Origin: Golubevia sp. BC0850
Lineage: Eukaryota; Basidiomycota; Exobasidiomycetes; Golubeviales; Golubeviaceae
DNA length: 64,000 nt
Assembly (NCBI GenBank): GCA_012976225.1
Contig: JAAVVG010000024.1
Coordinates: 1-64,000 of the forward strand
Direction of reading: 5' to 3'
Part shown: in pieces, positions 45,003 through 57,736 of the stretch
Numbering within the stretch: position 1 is the first letter of the stretch
Layout: each line of letters begins with the position of its first letter
Made by a program: the position numbers and the translations under genes
Notes under the pieces: generated by a model
Told to the model about the DNA's origin: nothing
The model's database searches: none
The model's input: the letters and a program-made list of their open reading frames with translations, nothing else

Positions 45003-48000
45003 ATGACCTCTGTCTCCACCAGTCGACTCTCCAATTCTAGTATAGAAAGTGGAATGGATACTGCAACTCCCAAGAGACCTGTCAGAGCTCCAGCGAGACA
45101 GAACAGTAGCGCTTCAAAATCGACTGCCACCACAACCTCAATAACAGCTGCTGCTGCATCCAGTTCAACATCCACTCACGTCAATCAACAACACCTTCAA
45201 CCCAGAACTTTACTCTTCGCTGACACTGACAGAACTCCAAAGAAGAGTTCTCCGTTACCAACTCTTCCAGCCAGTGAATCTACAAGTAGTGGAAGTGGAA
45301 GCGGTAGCACTGGTGGAGTAAGTCAGAGAGGATTGGGATTGTCTCAATCTATTTCAATCAACTCGACCTCTTCTACTACTAGATCAAGATCCAACACCAC
45401 TTCTTCTGTTGCTAGTAGGAGTTCTCCTGCTGCAAGATCAGATGAGGCAGATAGTTCAGTGGAGAAACCTAGATTCAATACTTTGGGAAGGAGGAAAGCT
45501 GCTGACCTTCGAAACGGAGAGGTGAGTCAGTTGAACTGGATCTATGCGTGGGAATTGGATCACTACTGAAGTGGAATCGTCGAGAATGGTTTTTGGAAGA
45601 ACTCCGTTTTTTGAAATCGCGTACAAGCGCTTGGGAAAAGGCATAGAATCGACCTTCCTCCACCCCTGTCTTGAACTGACCCTCTTTATCGTTGTGTCTC
45701 TACCATTTAATCACCTCCTCTACTCTTCATTCAGTCATCTTCAAGTCCCTCTCCTTCAGAACCCTCGCGCCTTCATCGCAAGACTTCTTCAATGACGATC
45801 AGATCAGGTTCCTCCTCCAGAGATGAGACTCCTAACAGATCTATCTCAAGAGCTGAATACGCAGCCTCTCTTTCGCGGCAAGGTTCAGTCACAGAACCTA
45901 GACAGAGAAAAAGCGCGATCTATGAGCAACGTTCAGAGTCGAGGTTGGGAAGAAGACCAGATGAAGAGAGATCAGCCTCGAGGCTTGGAAGAGAAGACGA
46001 AGATGAGACAAGCCTTCAAGATGCAAGACCTGTAACTGTTCGTTCAAGTTCTCAAAATCTAGGATCTCCGCCGAGAAGGAGAGAAAGAACGTCTACTGCA
46101 TCTACTACTGGAGGAGATAGTACTACTACAGACACTTCTGGAACGGAAGGAGCTAATTCAGTAGTTGGAAGAAGGAGGAGAAAGAAAAGTTCAGCTAGTT
46201 CTAGAGGTAAGGGAAACAATTCTAGGAAGGGTAGAAGTTCTCCCGCTAGGCCAACTGAAGAATGGGCAAGGGAAACTAGCTTCTCTAGAAATTGGCCCTC
46301 AGGACATTCTAGGATGGAATCGGATGGAGATTATCCAAGGAATGGATTTCCAAGTTCAAGTAACTCGATGGAAACCTTTCCTACTCAACAATCTCCCCGA
46401 AGAGCCTTACTACCTCAAGAATTCAAACAACCAGCCTCGGCTTCAGCTTCAACTTCTCGTTATCGAAGTGATTCGATGTATTCTGAGGAAGGAGAGGATG
46501 ATGAGGAAGGATCTCTATCTAGGACTTTAAATGCTGGACCTTCCACAGGTTTTCCGCCAAGACGTAGACATGCTTCAGATGCTCAACCAGCTAGAATTCC
46601 AACTTTCGAATATCAAGGAAGAGGTGGAACTAAAGACAGTAGACTTTCTGTCGATTCAGGTGCTGCTTCTAAACACCTTATGAGAGCTTCAAGTAATGGA
46701 CCTGATACCCTTCCTACGACTTCTAGATCCGAAGAATGGGGTGACGTCATGTCTTCTCCGAGTGAAGAGGCTAGGGTCAGGAAAGTCTCGCTAGCATCTT
46801 CTAATTCCAATTCCAATTCCAATTCTAGATCCTCTGGTGGACATTCAGATCATCGTAGATCTTCTTCTAGGATTAGCTCTAGAGATTTCGATGTCTTTGG
46901 TCATGGAAGAGGTAGTCCAGCTCCTATGGAACTTGGAGAAAAGATGGAGAGAGCTCGTTCGAAACAAGATCGACTTGCTGCTTTGGGCTTTGGGAGTTCG
47001 AAAAGAGGAGTTGGAAGGATCGAATTCGATGAGGTAAGTTTCTCGATTTGACAGACCTGTTTTGCAGATCAGAAATTCTTGCTTCTAGCTTTAGCTGACA
47101 AGTTTTCTCTCCTTACTTGCACGTCTTACAGCTTCGATCTGGCATCGAGCGATTGCCTTTGACCGACTCTTATGAGTCAGGTTCCAGAAGTCCAAGTCTT
47201 GCCTCAGGTGGTTCTCAGCCTCGGTCAGCCAGCAGTGCTCAACAATTCGACTATTCTCAAAGCCGACCTTCCACTGAGCCTCGACGTCCACCGAGGCATG
47301 CTATGACCATGGACTTCCCATCAGACATGTCGATCAGGGCTAGAGAGCAAGCTTACAACAGCAGCCGAGGCTACAGTGGTCAATCGGAGGACCTCAGTCA
47401 TGGTCAAAGGAACTTTTCGATGCCTCTAGATCGAGATCGTGCTCCAATGACTCCCGACACAGGACCTTCTCGACCCGACAGCGTCACCAGGATCGTTCAG
47501 TCCGCCACCATTCCTCATTCCTCTAGATTCTCTTCTTCTTCCTCTGCTCATGGATCTGCCAAAAGTCATGGAGAGGAAGAGAAGGAACACCTTCGTCTCT
47601 TGAAGAAGACCTTCTACGACTTTGACAGATACTTCTCTGGAGGAGCAAATGGATCTGCTAATGGAACTCCTCCTAGTGCGAATGGTAGCGTTGGACCTGA
47701 AGGAATGGAATTGGTCAACAATTTTGCGGCGGTAGCCAATTCTACCTGCTTTATCAACAAGGCTCTTCGTGAACTTCACGCAACTGTCCTTCGAGCTTCA
47801 ATCGCAGCCGAAACCGACAATTCCTACTCTTCTTCCGAAGCTCTAGTCAGAACTCTGGAGGACCTGGACAAAAATCTAATCGGAATCCGTTCTCAAAGCG
47901 ACGACCAGGTTAGGGAGTTGAGCAAAGGTCTGCTCGCCTTTACAAGAACCGAGAGGGAGAAGGACAGATCTCGTAGAGCTACTGTCTACAATGAGAGTGG

Positions 48001-49042
48001 ATCAGTTGGTAGACCAAGTTCTAGGATGTCTTCAATCACTCATACAACTCAACAAGTTAGTCCTAGAAAACCAAGAGATTTCGATAGATCGGAGAGAACT
48101 AATTCTATCGACCTTCGAGCTACGATGTCGAGTAGAGCCGGCAGATCCTCTCCAACTGCCACTGCTGATTGGGTTTCAGGAAGGGACTTTAATGAGAGAG
48201 CAGCAGCAAATTCTTCAGTCTCAAGAGATCAGTCGAGACGTAGCACCATTGGTAGATCATCAGGTGCAATCGTTTCTCCTACTGTCTACAGGAACGGAGG
48301 ACAGGAATTCCCTTCAGTCAACTCTACAACAGTGGCATCAAGAGCTAGAACTTCGATGAACTCTCATGCTCGATCAGCTTCAGAAGTCAATCCTCAAACC
48401 TCAGTCTCCCGTCGCGCTGGAAAGTCTAGCAACGTTTCGAACACTACTTCTACTACCATCAAAGCTCCAACTTCTCTCTCCCCCCGAAAGCCAAAGCTAT
48501 CTTTTCCTAGCTCATCTCAGTCTCACGCAACTGCCTCTTTCGCAAGTGGATCTAGTGAAGCGGACTTCGATGCTGAAGGTTCGATGGACTCAGCGATCTC
48601 TTTGGAAAGTGATGGAATCTCTAAAGATGGCTCTCTTCCTAGGTCTCTAGCAAAAGCTCTTTCTAACCGATCTGGTGAAACTACTTATCGTGGAGAAGAA
48701 GAAAGATTCTCTCCTATCTCTAGACGTAACACTTTAAGCGATTCAAGACCTTCAACTAGAGATCGTCAAACTAGAACTTCCCCTTCCCAAGTCCTTCCTT
48801 CCTCAACTTCTAATCCAACTATGCCTAAAGAAGAGGTGCAGGTTGCCTCCAAATCTCCTTCTTCTGGATCTGGTTCCATCTCAAGATTCTTCAATTCTAG
48901 AAGTCTTGGTAGAAGTAATTCTAGAAGGAGCTCTCAAATCCTTCAAGGAGCTGAGGGAGAAGGACATCAATCAGTCGCACCTACCAGCAGAAGAGGATCT
49001 AGAGACCTTTCTAGTTTGACTCGATCCTTAGCGAATCAATAA
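45003..49042 (+). CDS. Large Ser/Arg-rich protein with one conserved-looking helical block
   Basis: Unknown function. Three exons (45003-45521, 45735-47033, 47132-49042) give 1242 aa. Most of it is disordered: Ser, Thr, Arg, Pro and Asn dominate, with many SR/RS and SP sites and an (AATTCC)n-encoded SNSNSNSNS run near 46800. The one ordered-looking block is in exon 3, about residues 760-890. It contains HLRLLKKTFYDFDRYF, LVNN FAAVANSTCFINKALREL HATV and TLEDLDKNLIGIRSQSDDQV, which predict helices and possibly a coiled coil. The many SP/TP and RxxS sites suggest a phosphorylated scaffold of polarity or cytoskeleton, but that is only inference. Head-to-head with GTR2 (223 bp). Confidence 0.75.
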
Positions 49043-49323
49043 ATATTCGGCTTTGGATTCTCATTTCCTGTTCTCTCCCCCCCCCCCTCCCCCTTTCCCT
49101 TTCCCTTTAATCATAATCAGTGTTCCCTTTCTTCATTTCCCTTTTTCCTTTTACTCTTGGTGATACTCACAACTTTCCTTGACTGTATGCATTATTAGAA
49201 CGAATTTTCCTTCGCAATTGACTATGACTCACGCACACGACATTGCCTGCTGAGCAAATGACTTGGAAGACTCTTCTGAAAAGGTCCTTCTTGCCTCTCA
49301 ACCAATCACCTTCCATCAAACCA
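49043..49323. other. Poly-C tract and leader of the NF-X1 gene
   Basis: A C-run (about 49076-49087) and repeated CCCTTT units follow the upstream gene's stop. A short upstream frame ATG...TGA (49224-49253, 9 codons) lies ahead of the NF-X1 gene. An in-frame ATG at 49258 is an alternative start 23 codons upstream of 49327. Confidence 0.4.
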
Positions 49324-49326
49324 TCG

Positions 49327-52300
49327 ATGTCGGCAGAAGTAGTGGGAACAGGAGCTATTGCCAATCCTGTTCCACCTCAGAATGGAGTCACTGGGAACAG
49401 AGGCAATTCAAGAAGAGGAAGAAATCACAATAGAAGAACCAACGCCACAGCAACAACAGATCATAACTCCGAGAACAATTCAAACTCTCAAGATCCATCA
49501 GCAAGTTCAAGAGGAAGAGGTGGAAGAGGTAGAGGAAGAGGACCAATTGGAAATGCAAGCAACAGAGGTGCTGGAGATAATCGAAGAGGTAGAGGAAGAG
49601 GGAGAGGAAGAGGAGGAGGAGGAGCAGTAACCACTCCTGCCACCTCTAGACCTGAATCAAGGGCAAGTAATACCAACGGAGAGCAAGAAGAACAGGTAAT
49701 TGAGCCTGTAGGATCATCTAGAAGGAGGCAATTTGGAGGGAAATTGACAATCGGAGAAGGAGAAACAGCTGCCTCATCTTCAACCTCACCTAATCCTCCA
49801 ACTGGGCCCAAGAGCTCCAAGAGATCAGATCAGCCTCAAAAGGGAAAGAATCCTCAATCTCAAGCTACTCCAAACTCTCGTCCTCTTCCTCCTCCGAAAG
49901 AATTCACCGATCTTCGCTCAAGACTGGTCTCAGAGCTCTCTTCTGGAGGTTATGAGTGCTCTATCTGTTACTCGACTATCACGACTAAGCAGCCAGTCTG
50001 GTCATGTAATCAATGCTGGAATGTTCTTCATTTGAATTGTACCAAGAAGTGGGCAAGCTCTTCAGTTCAGAAGATGGAGGAACTCAATTCAATGCAGGAA
50101 GATCCAAACATTAGAAACAAACCTGGAAGTTGGAGATGTCCAGGTTGTCAGTATTCTAGAGAAGTGGTTCCGAAGGATTACACCTGCTGGTGTGGTAGAG
50201 TGAGAGATCCGAATGGTTCTAAAGGGAGCCCTCATTCTTGTTCTCAGAGGTGTGGGAAATCGAGGTGAGTTGCCAAGTCGATAGAGAAGAGGACTCATGC
50301 TGTGCTGAAATCGGCCTCTTTTCTGATCTTTCTATTTTCATTCCTACCTTTTCAGTGCTGGCTGTGAACATGGAGGATGCGCAGAGCAATGTCATCCAGG
50401 TGAGCAAGGAAGAAGATGCAAAGATCTACGACTTCGTTCCGTCGCTGATCCTTTCCCTTTCCACTCTATCAGGTCCATGCTCAAAGTGTGCGGTGACTAT
50501 CTCCAAACCATGCTTCTGCGGAAAGACTATCGTTCCGGTCAGATGCTCTCAACTCGAAGCTTCCTCTTCTAGCGGAATCTCGTGTTCTCAAACCTGCAGC
50601 AAGCCACTCAACTGCTCTCTACATTCCTGCACTCTTCCTTGCCATGATGGTCCCTGTGATCCATGCGAAAAGACAACAGTAGCTAGGTGTTACTGTGGAA
50701 ATGATGAGAAAGAACTTCTTTGCGGAGAAGGTGAAGCTAAGATTAGCAGAAAGAAGATTCAAGTTCAAGATAACGTTTCCGACTCTTCTATTGAGGAATG
50801 GCAAGGTAGATTCGACTGTCAGAAGGATTGTGGTCGGGAATTCAAGTGTGGGAAACATTCTTGCCAAAAATCCTGCCATTCTCAAGATTTGGAAGAGATC
50901 GATTGTCCACGAGATCCAAAGTTTCATCCTAGATGTCCTTGTGGTGCTACTTCAACTGAGCATCGAGGGAGCTGTAGTGATTCTATTCCTACGTGTTCCA
51001 ATACCTGTGGAAAGGTTCTCGCTTGCGGTCATTCTTGCTCGACTCAGTGTCATCTAGGTGAGTTCACTTCAGCTAAGAAAGAAATGGACGAGACGAGAAA
51101 CTCATTTTCAACTACTCTCCTCTCACTCTCTTCTCTATCCAGGTGACTGTCCGCCTTGTAAGATTCCGGTTTCTTCTCCTTGTCGATGCGGAGAGTCGAG
51201 GCAGACTCTCACATGTCACGAACGACAGAGAGAAGAGAGCGAAGGCGAGCAAGTAGTTCTCTGCAACACTCTCTGTCGAGCTCTTCGAAATTGTTCAAAG
51301 CACGAGTGCCGTCGAAGGTGAATATCTTGTTTCAGGTTGTTTCTCTTCCATTCTTCTTCATCTGACCCGTTCCACTTTCCCACTCTTTCAGGTGCTGTCC
51401 TCTCTACTTTCAAGCCAAGAACAAATCGAAGACTCGCCCTTCAAGATTCGAACTCGAGGAACAAGACCCCGCTGGATTTCACCAATGTGAGGTTCTCTGT
51501 GGAAAGCCTCTCTCCTGTGGCTCTCATCAGTGTCCAATGACATGCCACAGATCAGCCTGTCCTCCGTGTCTACAAGCCAGCTTCGAGGAGCTGATCTGTC
51601 ACTGTGGAAGGACAACGATCGAACCTCCAGTTCCATGCAACACCAAGATCGTATGCAACTTCCCGTGCAGAAGACCTCTTCCCAGCTGCGGACACCCTCA
51701 ACTTCCTCACAATTGTCACGAACAGGCAGGTTGTCCTCCTTGTGTCTATTTGACTGAGAGGCTCTGTGGTTGTGGAAAGAATGTGGTCAAGAATGTTCCT
51801 TGTAGTAGGAGTAGAGTCAGCTGTGGAACGGTCTGCGGATCTCTGCTGGTGAGTGTTGGCTTCGTACGTAGAGGTTCGAACACTCGAGACGATTCTGACG
51901 CATACACTCGAATACTTTTTCTTTCTCTCGATCAGGGTTGCGGCTATCATCGATGTCAGAATATCTGTTGCAAAGAAGAATGTCCTCCTTGCAATCAGAT
52001 TTGTGGCAAGTTGAAGAAGAAATGTCAACATCCATGCTTACTTCCTTGTCATGCTCCAAGGTCTTGTCCAGAAGACGAGCCTTGTACTGCATCGATCACT
52101 CTGACTTGTCAGTGCGGAAACCTTCAACAGCGAGCCAATTGCGGTAACAACAGAGACAAGACGTTGAAGTGTAACGAGTGAGTGTTAAAACTTCGATCCT
52201 ACAGGCTTCTTTCTAAGTTTAATTCAAACAGAACCCAGAGGAAGGACGTCGTCATCTGACTCCCAACCCTTTCTTTCTGTTCTCCTTCAGCAACTGCCTT

Positions 52301-53494
52301 CTCGCTCAACGCAATGCAAGATTAGCCGACGCCTTAGGAATCAGTACCTCTACCGCACCAATCACCTACGACAAAGAGATTCTCACATTCTACGGGGCCA
52401 ACACGAAGTTCTGCAAAGACATTGAATCTCAACTCATCGAATTCATTAGATCTCCTCTCACTGCCAAGATCTTGACTCCAGCCAAGAAAGAGTCTAGGAA
52501 GTTCATTCACGATCTTGCTGCTTACTTCAAGTTGAACTCTGAATCTCTAGATCAAGAACCTCGAAGAAGCGTTTCGATTAGAAGGAGACAAGATTCTAAA
52601 GTTCCAAATCCTCTAGTGAGCGAAAGTTGGGAAGCTGCTCGAAGTAGATTGATGAACGAAAGGGGTTCGATCAGTCTAGGTCAATTAAAAAGAACTGGAA
52701 ATCTCAATTCGAACGGTGGTGGAACTTCAACTTCTAGTCACGTTGAATTACCTAAGTTCAATGCTATTCTACTAGAGAACGTCTTTGGACATGAACTAAA
52801 TAGTCTAAGAAGCTTTTTGAGTTCGGTTCTCAAACCAATTCAATCCTTCAATCTTAACTATCTAGATGAAGAAAATGTGGTCATCACTTCTCAAGACCTC
52901 AACTCGAATCCTAGTCGTCTCTCTATTCTGAGGAACGATCTCAAGAATCTGGTCAAGATCAAGTCCAATGGTACCATTCAAAACGTTTGGCTATGTTCAT
53001 TAGACGTCGGTGGAAAAGTAATCAGAAGAGAGGATCAACCTGTGGGAGTTAGTGCGAGTGGAAGCGGTGCTGGAGTCTGGGGGATCCAAGGTTCATCTTC
53101 AGCTTCAACTTCAACTCCAACCGGAAACCAAGATGCTGGAAAGAAGGCCTTTGGAGGTTGGGCAGCAGTCGCAAGTTCGAAACCCTCAACTTCAAAGACA
53201 CCGACTCCCTCTGCTTGGGATAAAGCAGGCGTCAAAGAATCGGTCTCTTCCTCTCAAAGATTAGCTAGTCTAGCAGCTATCGAACGCCAAGGATCTTCAG
53301 GTTCGAACAGCGCATCTAATCCGAACAAGCAGGCAGCTCCTGCTGCCAGATTGAATTCTCCAGCTGGTCCTGCTACTTCTGGGTTGGATTCTAGAGCTGA
53401 GATCTTTGTTCCAGGTAGCCAGGCTGAGAAGCCGAAGGAACAAGAAGAAGAAAATATTCCAGAAGAATGGGATGCCTCTGTAGACGATGCTTAG
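49327..53494 (+). CDS. FAP1: NF-X1-type zinc-finger protein, FAP1/NFX1 family
   Basis: Seven exons (49327-50264, 50357-50400, 50473-51057, 51143-51317, 51392-51848, 51936-52177, 52291-53494) give 1214 aa. Order of parts: N-terminal RGG-box region (repeated RGRGRG); a RING-type finger beginning YECSICYSTITTKQPVWSC with HLNCTKKW and WRCPGCQY; then a long series of NF-X1 fingers of the form CG...C..G.H.C...CH.G.C..C, such as CGKVLACGHSCSTQCHLG and CGKLKKKCQHPCLLPCH. An R3H-like region follows (FIRSPLTAKI...SRKFIHDLAAYF), then a Ser/Ala-rich acidic tail. Human NFX1 regulates transcription and has E3 activity; yeast Fap1 binds FKBP12. The RGG box suggests added RNA binding. The start could also be ATG 49258. 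Confidence 0.93.
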
Positions 53495-53783
53495 CGGAGG
53501 ACAAGGTCGATCAGTAGGATTTAGGAAGCCTCTCTCTCTGTCTCTACTTTCTCCCTCTTTGTTTTCTCTTTCTTCAATTGTACTACATAACAAACAACAC
53601 ACTAATACAAGTTCATTCATTTTGAGGTGCGTTTGATGATAAACTGTTGCGAGTTCTTTCACAACGAAAAGTTCCTGAGTAATTCTCTCCCCGCACTTCT
53701 TGTTCCTCTCTTCCCAACCATCCATCCTCCCTCTTTGATTCTTCCTTTTCTCTCTTCATTCTTTTAAATTCCTTCAAAACAAG

Positions 53784-54996
53784 ATGCTATCGTCAAAATT
53801 CTCCGTCTCTTTGGTCTTACTCTTGACCTCATTCGTAAGTTTCAAGTTGGCGCTTTCTCTCTCCCTCTCTCCATCAAACTGACCCTGGTTCTCCCTCTTC
53901 CTCCCACCAGGCTTCAGCTCAAGATGCCTCTTCTTCATCTATAGACCCCTTGAACGGCACTCCTTTCAGCACTCAATTTTTCCAACCAGAAAACACCTAC
54001 ACACCTCCAACGACCTTCGAATCTGCAACCAACGTTTCCCCAACCACTTTGACTGGTGTCGGTCCATCTGTCACTCCAGGTGATGCCTCTTTCAGTTACA
54101 ACATCCCAGATGCAACCGTTGGTGTTACTACCAACTCGGAACTCTTCTCAAGTCTGGCTGCTGAAGGTCTACCAACTGTTCAGGGTCAGGATCTAAGTCC
54201 GAATGGAGAAAACTTACAGGTGAGTTTCACGCTCCAGGCAGCAGTCTTTAAGAGCAATTTCGAGTAAGAAGGAAAAACGATGAACAGAAGGAAGAGTGTT
54301 CAGCAAAGGGGAGACGCGAGGGGGGAGAGGGAGGATTAGTTGGAGAGGAGACATGCTGAAAAGACGGAGATGGGATCTTGACTTCTGCTGCGAGGCAGTA
54401 CTCTCCTCACACTCAGGATACTGTCTTTTCTGGGCTAGAATTTCTGATATGATCTCAAAACTGGCTCTGTCACAATAAGATGATGGGAAGATGACCAGGC
54501 AATTTGATCTTGGGCAGGGCCTCGAGAGGGTAGAGGGATTACCAAACACAGGTCTCGAGGCTCAGAACCTCTCTGTTCAAATTTCTGACATCAACCAAAA
54601 TTGAATTTCGGAAGTTTTGAGAGTGATCTGGGTGTTTTGAAAGAGATGGGAATGTCGGAGGGAAGAAGCTGAGTACCACAACAGCTTGCCGGGTCCGGCT
54701 CTCTGTCAGTGAAAGTTCAGGAGAGTGAAAGAGCTTCTATCCGTGGTTGAAATTGGGCCATTGGATTTCTACTCTGATCTCTTGGTCGATCTCTGGATAT
54801 CCAACATGATCGTGGAAGAGCGGTGGACTGGGACACCCACCTTCTTGTCAGGCTGATCTCTCTCTCTCCCCTCTTCATCTATCTCCGTCTGCAGATCGTC
54901 GGCCAAGACACAGATGGAGCTCTTAGTCAATCAGCTGGAGTGGTTGGAATCTTCTTTGCTGCCGCCGTGGCCGGAGCCGGAATTCTCTTCGTTTAA
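53784..54996 (+). CDS. Small surface protein, probably GPI-anchored
   Basis: Three exons (53784-53834, 53911-54219, 54895-54996) give 153 aa. The signal peptide is MLSSKFSVSLVLLLTSFASA. The middle is Thr/Ser/Pro-rich with few charges and no Cys. The end, SAGVVGIFFAAAVAGAGILFV, is a hydrophobic tail of the kind removed on GPI attachment, with Ser/Gly small residues before it. No catalytic domain is present. Intron 2 is 675 nt, several times longer than the usual introns here. The family is not recognised; the layout fits cell-wall adhesin-like or membrane-anchored small proteins. Confidence 0.75.
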
Positions 54997-55815
54997 ATGC
55001 TGGGAGAAAAGTTCTCGGTCCTCAATTTTCTTTCGCAGCTCCAATCTCAATTCCCTCTTCAAGTTCATCTCCATCCTCTTCCTCACGATCCAGTCATCTG
55101 ACATGGGACTGTTCTTCAAATTGATCCAAAGTGGTTGTCTCTCTGCATCTCCTCTCTTCAAGGCCCTGGATTTCGAATCTCTTCCTTCATCCCTCGAAAC
55201 ACAATACCAATTCGCAACCTCAGATCTACTCCAGGTCTATTTCAGACCTAATTTAGATTCATTCATCTCCTCTTTGCTACCATTTTTCTAAAATTTACCC
55301 TTGAATCTAAATTTCATCTCTCTTGTACCATCTCCCCCACCCTCTTCTTCGCTAACCATCCACTCTCTTTTTTATTGCCTCAATTTCTCCGGTGTTCCTC
55401 TATGTTCCGTTTTTCTCAATTCTCTCATAGCCGCAGAAGATTTGAACAAAATCTCGAAACGCCTCCTCACTCCTTTTTTTTTGTCTTCTGACTTGCTAAG
55501 GCCATCTTACTTACTTCACTTTTTGGGTCCTTCTCTCTTTCTCTTTCTTGTTTATTTCGATGTTTCTACAGAAATGCTCTCCGTGTCATTGATTCTTTTG
55601 TGACTGATTGATTGTGGCTCGCGACTTGGCGAAGAAGAATTTTTTTGCACTACTCTCCAGCTCCCCTACCACAACCTCGTTTCCCCTAAAACGTTGACTT
55701 GGCTTGAAGTTAGTCAAGATCTTTTGACAGTCTCATCCAATCAGAAAGAAGACGATAAGACAAGGGCCAAGCTTAGACAGCAAAAACAAGACCAACTGAC
55801 CAAGTGGAGCAGATT
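54997..55815. other. Intergenic, pyrimidine-rich
   Basis: It follows the small surface protein gene. Long T/C-rich runs create open frames rich in Phe, Leu and Ser, none with a domain. It contains the promoter of the MFS gene, with no clear TATA box. Confidence 0.4.
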
Positions 55816-57736
55816 ATGGCTCGACTTCCAATAGGGTTCAGTAGAAGGTCTTCGACATCGTTCGTTACAAGCGTAGTCACAGTAGCTATGTTTACAGATT
55901 TATTCTTATTCGGTTTAATCGTTCCTCTTCTACCCTTCGCTCTTCAATCACGATTGAAGGTACCTCCAGAAAAAATCCAATCATCCATCTCATTCTCATT
56001 ATCTCTATATTCAGGTTTCTCAGTTCTTTTCTCTCCCGTCTTTGGTTATCTTTCAGATAGATTTCAAGCAAGGAGGAATCTTTATTTATTTGGTTTGTTA
56101 AGTCTTCTAAGCTCCACAATGATCTTGCAGAAGACGAAGGAATTGAACATCTTCTTCTTGGCCAGAGCTATGCAAGGATGTAGTGCTGCTAGTGTTTGGG
56201 TGGTTGGCTGGACTTTGCTGCGAGACAACGTTGGACAGGAGAAGTTAGGAGTCACAATGGGGTGAGTCATTTGTTCGCAAAACCCTTTGACCCACCATGC
56301 TTGACCACTGATCCCCCTTCCCCTCTGGCTCCATATCGAAAAACAGAACTGTATTCTCATTCATCACCATAGGGGAGCTAGTTGCGCCGTCGATCGGGGG
56401 TCTCGTTTATCGAGTCTATGGCTACGAATCCGTCTTCGTTCTGGCTTGGGCTCTCTTATCCATCGATATTGTCATGCGGCTAGCTCTAATAGACAAAAAA
56501 GAAGCTTTGAAGTATCAACCTCTACTACAGGAAATCAGAGAGACCCAGACAGAAACAGTTCCTCAACCAGACGAAGAAGCTCAAGATGGAATTCGAATTG
56601 CTGAAAGTGCCGAAGCCTCTTCTTCTTCGATAAGCTCCGCTCCAATCACCTCTTTGGCAGCAAGCATGATCTCAACATCTCAAGATCAAGGAGAAGCTCT
56701 GAATGAGACTTCAAGTCTTCTCGACCGTGAAGGAGGGCCCAGAGGAAACTACGGAACCGACCTCTCTTCGACGGAAGCCCTCAAGGACTGCGAGAGCTCA
56801 AACGCCCCCACCAAATCTCTTTGGGTGATAGTTAGTGATTCAAGATTCGTTACTGCTTCTTGCTGTGCTATCTTGAGAGCGGCAATCGGTGGTTCGTGGT
56901 CAGCTACAATTCCTCTTCACGCAAAGCAAATGTAAGTAAATCTTTCCAAGTCTCTGCTGAGATATGAAATGCTCGGCAAGGGATAACAGGCAAGGAGCAA
57001 GAAGCTCTTGACTCTCCACAAACCACTAAAGACTCACCTTTCTTGTTGCCTCTCTCTACGTCCCTCTTCGACAGCTTCCAATTCGACTCCTTCACTTCAT
57101 CCCTCTTGTTCCTACCCCTAGTGGTTCCTGGAATCTTCCTTGGCCCCTTAGCAGGCTACTACTGTGATAAATTAGGATCAAGACGTCTGATCCTTCCCGG
57201 ATTTCTTTTGGAGTCGATCTTTCTTTTCTGTTTACGCTTTCCAGTCTCCTCCGCGTCTACTTCAAGTTGGTCCCGCTTTCCTTTCATTTCAAGTCAAGCC
57301 TTCAACGTGGGTTTCTATTGTTTGATTCTAGCCGCTTGTGGAAGCTGCACTTGTCTCATCGGAACCCCTGCTTTCGTGGAATCTAGTCGTGTAGTGGACG
57401 AGAAGGAGAAGGAATTTCCAGGGCAATTCGGGAAGTTTGGAGCTCAAGGTAGGATCTTCAGTTTCCAGAACGTCGTATTCTGTTCTGGCTTAACTGTAGG
57501 TCCTCTTTTTAGTGGTCTCTTGGTTGAGAAAATCGGGTAGTGAGTAACATCCTCTTTCGTGTTGGTGGCAAAATTTTCGCCAATTGGAATTGGACTGACA
57601 ACTCTCGCTCGCTTCTTTCATCCACAGTGGAAATATGAATGCAGTTCTCTCTACAATGTGCATCCTGATGGCTGTGGTCTGTTGGAAGTTCATGAGAGGA
57701 AATCGACAGGATGGAGTAGAGGTCGCTGGAGAGTAA
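55816..57736 (+). CDS. Major facilitator superfamily transporter (DHA1-like)
   Basis: Four exons (55816-56261, 56347-56931, 57075-57539, 57628-57736) give 534 aa. The first helix (VTVAMFTDLFLFGLIVPLLPFAL) and the loop GYLSDRFQARRNL, a variant of the MFS loop 2-3 motif GxxxDRxGRR, identify the fold. So do FFLARAMQGCSAASVWVVGWTLL and the motif-C-like FITIGELVAPSIGGLVYRVYG. A second-half equivalent, GPLAGYYCDKLGSRRLILPG, follows. A central cytosolic loop of about 110 residues is acidic and Ser/Gln-rich. The layout fits drug:H+ antiporter or vesicular amine-type transporters. The substrate cannot be told from sequence. Confidence 0.88.

Noticed and set aside
55020-55600. Frames of 100-125 codons after the small surface protein gene
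   Set aside because: Pyrimidine-rich 3' flank translated as Phe/Leu/Ser; no domain.
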